From: Caldisericaceae bacterium
GTDB taxonomy: Bacteria > Caldisericota > Caldisericia > Caldisericales > Caldisericaceae
Reading direction: 5' to 3'
DNA: 8,872 nt
Assembly: GCA_021161495.1 (NCBI GenBank)
Contig: JAGHAO010000065.1
Coordinates: forward strand, 1-8,872
A program made the position numbers and the translations under genes. The notes below the pieces were generated by a model. It ran no database searches. It saw nothing but the letters and a program-made list of their open reading frames with translations, and was not told where the DNA came from. Positions 6,365 through 8,872 of this stretch are shown one piece after another (position 1 is the stretch's first letter; every line of letters begins with the position of its first letter).

Positions 6365-7092
6365 TTTATTCCCGCCTTGGATAGTTTGTAAAGCGATTCA
6401 AGCCCGATTTTTATTGCCGTTTCTTCCCCTTGTTTGTAAATGTTTTCCGTGCCCGCAGGTTTGATTTTGTTGAGATATACATTTCCGTCGAGCCCGAATA
6501 CGGCACCTGCTTTCACTCCCCTAAACTGTGAAACGATAAAAACGCATCCGCTTTCCATTTCTATCGCTTTTACTCCGCTCTGCACAAATTTTTCCATTTC
6601 TTCTTTGGGATACGGAATATAGAAAGGATCTTCCGAGATGACCACTCCGTATGCCACGTCGCTTTTGAGTTCTTTACCGGTTTCGATCATCGTTTTCAAG
6701 ACATCGAAGTCCGCAACAGCGGGAAAAGAAGGCCTTAAATACGCAGGTGTCGTTCCGTCGTCTCTAACGCTTCCTGTCGCAATTACCACATCTCCTACAC
6801 TGAGCTTAGGGTCAATTCCTCCTGCGGAACCTACCCGTATGAAAACTTTTCCCCCGAGATGAATGAGTTCTTCCAAAACGATTGCAGTGGAAGGTGCGCC
6901 CATTCCGGTAGTCGCAACCGTAATTTTTTCTCCTTTGTAAGTACCGGTGTAAACATAAAGGAGCCTGTACTCATTTACTAACTTCGGGTCTTCTAATAAC
7001 TTGGAAACTCTTTCCGCACGCTGCGGGTTCCCTACAAGCATTACGTATTCTGCAATGTCTTCTTTTTCGCATTTCAAATGAAATTCCGCCAT
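6361..7092 (-). CDS. Nucleoside phosphorylase, uridine-phosphorylase-like (NP-I family)
   Basis: This enzyme splits a nucleoside with phosphate to a free base and (deoxy)ribose 1-phosphate. The 243 residues are typical of the hexameric NP-I family (Udp, DeoD). Visible motifs are the phosphate loop GNPQRAERV (21-29, R25), TTGMGAPST (61-69), IRVGSAGG (85-92, R86), GSVRDDGT (107-114), FPAVADFD (123-130) and the ribose-binding IEMES (177-181). FPAVADF and EMES are closest to uridine phosphorylase. However, the Gln-x-Arg pair that holds uracil in E. coli Udp is not visible in the matching stretch (DPFYIPYPKEE, 155-165), and D202 lies near where purine phosphorylases have a catalytic Asp. Base preference is therefore open. 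It starts the nucleoside operon and has a GGAGG site (7099-7103) six bases upstream. Co-expression with PsuG suggests uracil recovery. Confidence 0.9.
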   Translation of the reverse strand: MAEFHLKCEKEDIAEYVMLVGNPQRAERVSKLLEDPKLVNEYRLLYVYTGTYKGEKITVATTGMGAPSTAIVLEELIHLGGKVFIRVGSAGGIDPKLSVGDVVIATGSVRDDGTTPAYLRPSFPAVADFDVLKTMIETGKELKSDVAYGVVISEDPFYIPYPKEEMEKFVQSGVKAIEMESGCVFIVSQFRGVKAGAVFGLDGNVYLNKIKPAGTENIYKQGEETAIKIGLESLYKLSKAGIK

Positions 7093-7125
7093 ATCTTACC
7101 TCCGTAATTTTTAATGTTTTGCCAT

Positions 7126-7154
7126 AGTATACACCAAAAACAAGTTGTTTGAAA
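7126..7154 (-). promoter_or_regulatory. Probable promoter of the nucleoside phosphorylase-psuG-methyltransferase operon
   Basis: The minus strand has a -10 box TATACT at 7126-7131. Seventeen bases further upstream lies TTTCAA at 7149-7154, a weak -35 with three of six matches. The predicted start near 7119 gives a leader of about 27 bases that contains the GGAGG ribosome site. The weak -35 box suggests low basal activity or help from an activator. The same six bases, read on the other strand, are the best -35 candidate for pepT. Confidence 0.45.
7138..7150. promoter_or_regulatory. Perfect 13-bp inverted repeat between divergent promoters
   Basis: AAACAAGTTGTTT is a perfect dyad with 6-base arms around a central G. 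It lies between the two divergent -10 boxes, inside the spacer of the leftward promoter, and reaches into the -35 region of the rightward one. A protein bound here could affect both pepT and the nucleoside operon. The ACAA...TTGT core resembles the candidate operator in front of sufC, with a shorter centre. It is a sequence observation only, and the binding protein is unknown. Confidence 0.35.
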
Positions 7155-7175
7155 TCCTTTGCATAAGCGTATAAT
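7149..7175 (+). promoter_or_regulatory. Promoter of pepT
   Basis: A perfect -10 box TATAAT lies at 7170-7175. The best -35 is TTGAAA at 7149-7154 (four of six), with a rather short 15-base spacer; TTGTTT at 7145-7150 with a 19-base spacer is an alternative. Transcription would start near 7182, with the pepT ribosome site AAGGAG at 7192-7197 following closely. Confidence 0.6.
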
Positions 7176-7204
7176 ATAAACAAAAACTTTTAAGGAGACG
7201 AAAT

Positions 7205-8452
7205 ATGGGAAAAGATGTTTTAAGCAGGTTTCTCGAATATGTCAAAATTGATACACAGGCAAATGAAGATTCGGAAGAGATGCCGAGCAACAAAAACATT
7301 TTCGAACTTGAAAAAATCATTTCGGAAGATCTGAATTCGCTTGGAATACGGAATGAAATCGACGAATTCGGTTATCTTTACGCAAAACTTCCCGGAAACA
7401 CAAAAGACGTTCCCCCGATAGGTTTCATCGCACACACGGACACCGCACCGGACGCGCCCGGGAAAAATGTAAAACCGCGCGTTATCGAATACGGAGGTGG
7501 GGATATTGTTCTTAACGGAAAATTAGGAATATATCTGAGGGCGTCCGAATTTCCGGAGATAGAAAAATACAAAGGCCAAAAGATTGTCGTAACTGACGGA
7601 ACCACACTTTTAGGCGGAGACGATAAGGCCGGGATTGCCGAGATTATGACCGCAGCGGAATATCTGATAAACCACCCGGAAATTAAACACGGAGATATTT
7701 GCATTGCATTCACTCCGGACGAAGAGATAGGTAGGGGAATGGACAAGTTCGATACTGAAAAATTCGATGCGGAATACGCTTACACCGTTGACGGCGGAGA
7801 AATCGGCGGATTTGAATTTGAAAATTTCAATGCCGCATCTGCAACATTCGAGGTAAAAGGATTCAACATTCACCCGGGAGATGCAAAAGGGAAAATGAAA
7901 AATGCAATAAAAATTGCTAACGAACTGATTTCTATGTTCCCGTGCTGTGAGGTGCCGGAATGCACAGAAGGGTATGAAGGCTTCTACCATATTCACGAAT
8001 TTTCCGGAACCGTCGATAAAGTAGTTATAAAAATGCTCATAAGAGACCACGATAAGGAAAGATTTGAAAATAAGAAAATGAATGCGTTAAAAATTTCCGA
8101 GTTTATAAACGAAAAATACGGAGCCGGAACCGTGGAGTTAAGCATAAAAGACAGTTATTACAATATGAAGGAAATTATCGATGCGTATCCGGAAGTGGTT
8201 GAAATAGGGATAAAAGCATACAGGGATGCGGGAATCGAGCCAAAGATTTCTCCGATTCGAGGCGGCACGGACGGTGCGAGGCTTTCCTTTATGGGCATTC
8301 CCACCCCGAATATCTTTACAGGCACTTTGAATGAGCACAGCATCTACGAATGCGTGCCGGTTCCTTCTATGGAAAAAGCCGTTGAGGTAATTGTAAACAT
8401 TGCAAAGGAGTTCTCCAATTTCGAGGATTATTTGAAGAATGGCGAAGTTTGA
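7205..8452 (+). CDS. pepT: Peptidase T (tripeptide aminopeptidase), M20B family
   Basis: PepT is a cytoplasmic two-zinc aminopeptidase that removes the N-terminal residue of tripeptides. The 415 residues are close to the family norm of about 410. Expected active-site residues are all present: H77 and D79 (AHTDTAP), bridging D140 (GGDDKAG), E173 and E174 (TPDEEIGRG), D196 (YTVDGG) and H378 (NEHSIYE). The lid/dimerisation domain fills about 210-325, and FNIHPGDAKGKM (220-231) is the usual family stretch at its start. The start at 7205 has an AAGGAG site (7192-7197) seven bases upstream and gives the standard N-terminus. It is transcribed away from the nucleoside operon. Its last 14 bases overlap the start of a csaA-like gene, so the two were once co-expressed. 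No oddity is seen in the gene itself. Confidence 0.97.
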   Translation: MGKDVLSRFLEYVKIDTQANEDSEEMPSNKNIFELEKIISEDLNSLGIRNEIDEFGYLYAKLPGNTKDVPPIGFIAHTDTAPDAPGKNVKPRVIEYGGGDIVLNGKLGIYLRASEFPEIEKYKGQKIVVTDGTTLLGGDDKAGIAEIMTAAEYLINHPEIKHGDICIAFTPDEEIGRGMDKFDTEKFDAEYAYTVDGGEIGGFEFENFNAASATFEVKGFNIHPGDAKGKMKNAIKIANELISMFPCCEVPECTEGYEGFYHIHEFSGTVDKVVIKMLIRDHDKERFENKKMNALKISEFINEKYGAGTVELSIKDSYYNMKEIIDAYPEVVEIGIKAYRDAGIEPKISPIRGGTDGARLSFMGIPTPNIFTGTLNEHSIYECVPVPSMEKAVEVIVNIAKEFSNFEDYLKNGEV

Positions 8453-8648
8453 GGATTTCTTGAAACTCGATATAAGAGTCGGCAAGATTATTGGCGCCGA
8501 GTCTTTCAAAGGTGCAAAAAGCCTGTATACAAATTGCTTATAGATTTCGGCTCGCTCGATATTAAAAATCAAGTGCTCAAATAACCGAACTTTATACTTG
8601 CGACGATTTGATAGGGAAAGAAGTTATTGCAGTTATCAACCTAAAATC
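8439..8648 (+). pseudogene. csaA: csaA-like tRNA-binding-domain gene, frameshifted twice and truncated
   Basis: CsaA is a small (about 110 residues) dimeric chaperone/tRNA-binding OB-fold protein. The first frame from ATG 8439 gives MAKFEDFLKLDIRVGKII, an excellent CsaA opening, but stops at 8541-8543 after 34 codons. Shifting frame in the A-run at 8516-8520 restores KKPVYKLLIDFGSLDIK. Shifting again in the A-run at 8564-8568 restores SSAQITELYTCDDLIGKEV and then IAVINLK. Each break is explained by one missing A (six expected, five present). After about 8648 no frame continues into the expected PRQIAGFMSEVLVLG-type C-terminus, so roughly 40 residues are lost. The start overlaps the pepT end by 14 bases, with GAGGA at 8422-8426 as a possible ribosome site. 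The double A-loss could be sequencing error, but the missing end argues for real decay. Confidence 0.85.
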
Positions 8649-8710
8649 CTCACCCTTTATACTTATTTATATAATCTGAAAGTTCCGATATCAATCTTTG
8701 CTCTGCTTTT

Positions 8711-8732
8711 AACCTTTTTCTTAAAAACGGTT
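8711..8732. other. AT-rich inverted repeat (possible weak hairpin)
   Basis: AACCTTTTT and AAAAACGGTT can pair across a CTT loop, with one unpaired C in the right arm. The hairpin is mostly A-T and is not followed by a clear T-run on either strand, so I do not call it a terminator. It is the only stem of note between the csaA remnant and the end repeats, and might still mark the 3' end of the pepT transcript. Confidence 0.3.
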
Positions 8733-8780
8733 GTAATTATAACTATAATAAACAGGACAAGAAACTGCCTTGCCCCCACC

Positions 8781-8824
8781 TTTGTCACCCTGAAATGTCC
8801 CCCGTTTTTGTCACCCTGAGATGT
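8781..8824. repeat. Two-copy direct repeat TTTGTCACCCTGA(A/G)ATGT, period 26
   Basis: Copy one lies at 8781-8798 and copy two at 8807-8824. They share 17 of 18 bases (A versus G at the fourteenth) with an eight-base C-rich spacer. The motif contains GTCACCCTGA, a sequence often found in dispersed intergenic repeats of many bacteria, as far as I recall. It lies in the geneless tail where the csaA remnant ends, and has a more G/C-rich, pyrimidine-rich composition than its surroundings. Two copies are too few to call a CRISPR array. Confidence 0.6.
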
Positions 8825-8872
8825 TTTAACTCGACTTTGCCAACTGATATTCATAGGAATTCAGTATTAATC

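Noticed and set aside
8598..8819. Plus-strand open frame of 73 codons with a hydrophobic middle part
   Set aside because: Its start lies within the csaA remnant in a frame different from CsaA, there is no ribosome site, and it runs into the direct repeats. Nothing recognisable is encoded.
8781..8824. Possible short CRISPR array from the two direct repeats
   Set aside because: Only two copies are present, the spacer is eight bases, the repeat is short and no cas gene is nearby.
8844..8864. Small imperfect palindrome CTGA.ATTC-ATAG-GAATTCAG near the right edge
   Set aside because: Short arms with a bulge and no T-run. It is within chance expectation for AT-rich sequence and may be cut by the window edge.

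Overview
The window reads as a compact, AT-rich bacterial chromosome segment, by eye roughly 40% GC. Genes are tightly packed with ATGA overlaps or 1-nt gaps, Shine-Dalgarno sites are strong, promoters look sigma-70-like, and the standard code is used. Lysine/glutamate-rich proteins and an iron-sulphur assembly set reduced to SufC plus one SufB/D-type scaffold fit an anaerobic lineage. I cannot name the taxon. I see no tRNA, rRNA, CRISPR array, insertion sequence or phage gene.

Layout: seven genes run leftwards (minus strand), in two transcription units. The first starts near 7120 and reads nucleoside phosphorylase -> psuG (pseudouridine-5'-phosphate glycosidase) -> class I SAM methyltransferase, joined by ATGA stop/start overlaps. 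The second starts at a promoter near 4720, whose -35 box overlaps the methyltransferase stop codon. It reads sufC -> sufB/D -> Rrf2-family regulator -> Mrp/ApbC P-loop ATPase -> a membrane-anchored protein of unknown function. The gaps are 1, 1, -25 (overlap) and 15 nt, so this looks like one mRNA. No cysteine desulfurase, SufU, SufE, IscU or HscA/B lies in the window.

On the right, pepT (peptidase T) reads rightwards from a promoter that is back-to-back with the nucleoside operon promoter. It overlaps a csaA-like gene that is broken by two one-base losses in A-runs and lacks its C-terminal part. The last ~220 bases hold no gene that I can support, only an AT-rich hairpin and a two-copy direct repeat. 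The first 234 bases hold no supported gene either.

How the parts may work together: SufC and SufB/D would assemble Fe-S clusters, Mrp would carry them, and the Rrf2 protein, which has three cysteines able to hold a cluster, would sense supply and act back on the operon. An inverted repeat lying on the predicted transcription start is the natural candidate operator. The nucleoside operon would recover bases and pentose phosphates from RNA breakdown, and PepT would recover amino acids from tripeptides. The most interesting points are the minimal self-regulated suf operon with unusual cysteine arrangements, the uncharacterised envelope protein and methyltransferase attached to these operons, and the decaying csaA.
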